A DNA stretch of 6,939 bases, taken from positions 1 through 6,939 of the forward strand of contig DYNS01000166.1 in the NCBI GenBank assembly GCA_020720965.1, in the 5' to 3' direction. Under the pieces are notes generated by a model that had not been told where the DNA came from, made no database searches, and saw only the letters and a list, made by a program, of their open reading frames with translations. The position numbers were made by a program, and so were the translations under genes. The DNA comes from Anaerolinea sp. Its GTDB lineage: Bacteria > Chloroflexota > Anaerolineae > Anaerolineales > Villigracilaceae. Shown here piece after piece: positions 6,191 to 6,939 of this stretch (its first letter is position 1; the number at the start of each line of letters is the position of its first letter).

Positions 6191-6196
6191 AATCCC

Positions 6197-6939
6197 TTGC
6201 CTAATATTCTTGTTACCAATGATGATAGTGTTTCTGCCCCCGGTTTGCTGACTCTGGTTCAGGAGATGCGCAAACTGGGGACGGTGAGTGTGCTTGCCCC
6301 CGACCGCAACTGGTCTGGCAGCGGGCATGTAAAGACTCTAGACCGCCCTTTGCGGGTGCGGGAAGTGCCGTTGGCAGATGGAACAGTCGCCATCGCCAGT
6401 GACGGCGCTCCCTCCGATTGTGTGGCGCTGGCTCTGTTGGGTTTTTTTGACCAAAAATTTGACCTGGTTGTCTCTGGCATCAATTCCATGCCCAATTTGG
6501 GGCATGATGTGACCTACTCTGGCACGGTGACGGCGGCAATGGAAGCCGTAATTTGGGATACCCCCGCCATTGCTTTTTCTCTCGGCGTGCAAGATGCCCT
6601 TGCCTCCTCCGATTATGCCGTAGCCGGGGAAATTGCCCGGTTGGTGGTGCAAAACACTTTGCGGCATCAACTCCCGGCGGGTTGTTTTCTCAATGTCAAT
6701 ATCCCCTACCTGTCGCTGAATGAGATTAAAGGCTTTCGGAATACCCGCCAGGGTTTGCGGGTGTACCGCGACAGGTTGGATAAACGCACCGACCCGCGAG
6801 GTAAGCCCTATTACTGGATTGGCGGAGACGCGCCAACCGGCATCCCGGAAGAGGGCACAGACGTGGGGGCGCTTGCCGCCGGGTATGTTTCGGTTACGCC
6901 TTTGCAGTTGGATTTGACGATGTACTCCGCTATTCCCAC
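6197..6939 (+). CDS. surE: 5'/3'-nucleotidase SurE (3' end outside window)
   Basis: Metal-dependent phosphatase that removes phosphate from 5' and 3' nucleoside monophosphates; family members also act as exopolyphosphatases on short polyphosphate. It is a cytoplasmic enzyme. 247 codons are present, against a usual 250-270, so only the last few residues are missing. Visible family signatures: PNILVTNDDSV at the N-terminus with metal ligands D9 and D10; APDRNWSGSGH with S40; SGIN with N96; NLGHDVTYSGTV (100-111); and, near the end, EEGTDVGALAAGYVSVTPL. All four expected metal-site residues are therefore present. Two positions usually occupied by glycine differ: NDDG is NDDS, and the glycine of INxGxNLG is methionine. 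The start is TTG with AGGAG 6 bases upstream. It is divergent from the binding-protein operon and may have its own promoter. Confidence 0.95.
   Translation, partial: MPNILVTNDDSVSAPGLLTLVQEMRKLGTVSVLAPDRNWSGSGHVKTLDRPLRVREVPLADGTVAIASDGAPSDCVALALLGFFDQKFDLVVSGINSMPNLGHDVTYSGTVTAAMEAVIWDTPAIAFSLGVQDALASSDYAVAGEIARLVVQNTLRHQLPAGCFLNVNIPYLSLNEIKGFRNTRQGLRVYRDRLDKRTDPRGKPYYWIGGDAPTGIPEEGTDVGALAAGYVSVTPLQLDLTMYSAIP

Larger units (their letters stand above)
6031..6196. promoter_or_regulatory. Divergent intergenic region between the binding-protein operon and surE
   Basis: These 166 bases separate two divergently transcribed units, so promoters for both are expected here. The central part (about 6076-6147) is noticeably more A+T-rich than the flanking genes and carries the TGTT(T)AA motifs listed separately. 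A plausible surE -10 hexamer, TATACT, lies at 6158-6163, placing a transcript start near 6170 and leaving a leader of about 27 bases; no well-spaced -35 was found. No tRNA or convincing hairpin with a T-run was seen. Confidence 0.55.

Overview
The window is a G+C-rich bacterial chromosomal segment with tightly packed genes. Its gene content and protein style suggest a member of Chloroflexota, probably Anaerolineae: a solute-binding/vWA fusion lipoprotein, a DUF4956 membrane protein beside a two-component system, and a Chloroflexota-like SurE. This is a judgement from recognised families, not a database match. No rRNA, tRNA, CRISPR array, insertion sequence or phage gene was seen.

Layout. On the + strand, the left third carries the 3' end of a DUF4956-type membrane protein gene (1-236). 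It is followed after 10 bases by an OmpR-family response regulator (247-933) and, with an ATGA overlap, a HAMP-containing sensor histidine kinase (930-2330). These three look like one operon. Its end collides with an operon on the opposite strand: the kinase stop and the stop of the converging gene share 6 bases.

The - strand operon, in transcription order, has three genes. The first is a membrane-anchored or secreted solute-binding-fold protein (6030-4825). The second is a lipoprotein with the same fold fused to a von Willebrand A domain (4792-3125). The third is an unrecognised protein with a membrane hairpin and a coiled coil (3038-2325). The first two are clear tandem paralogs. Between the second and third lies a tract of eight heptamers containing a perfect 21-base duplication (3041-3096), which occupies the ribosome-binding region of the third gene.

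At the right edge, divergent from the - strand operon across a 166-base intergenic region, is surE (6197 to beyond the window). It starts at TTG and encodes a nucleotide/polyphosphate phosphatase; only its last residues are missing. The divergent region holds four TGTT(T)AA motifs in one orientation, which resemble direct-repeat operators of OmpR-family regulators.

How the parts may work together (inference). The - strand genes encode two extracytoplasmic binding-fold proteins, one with an intact metal-binding vWA site, plus an inner-membrane coiled-coil protein, with no ABC permease or ATPase in the window. That suggests an envelope surface or sensing assembly of unknown function rather than a classical importer. 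The adjacent two-component system is a plausible regulator, and the repeated TGTTAA boxes are a candidate target.
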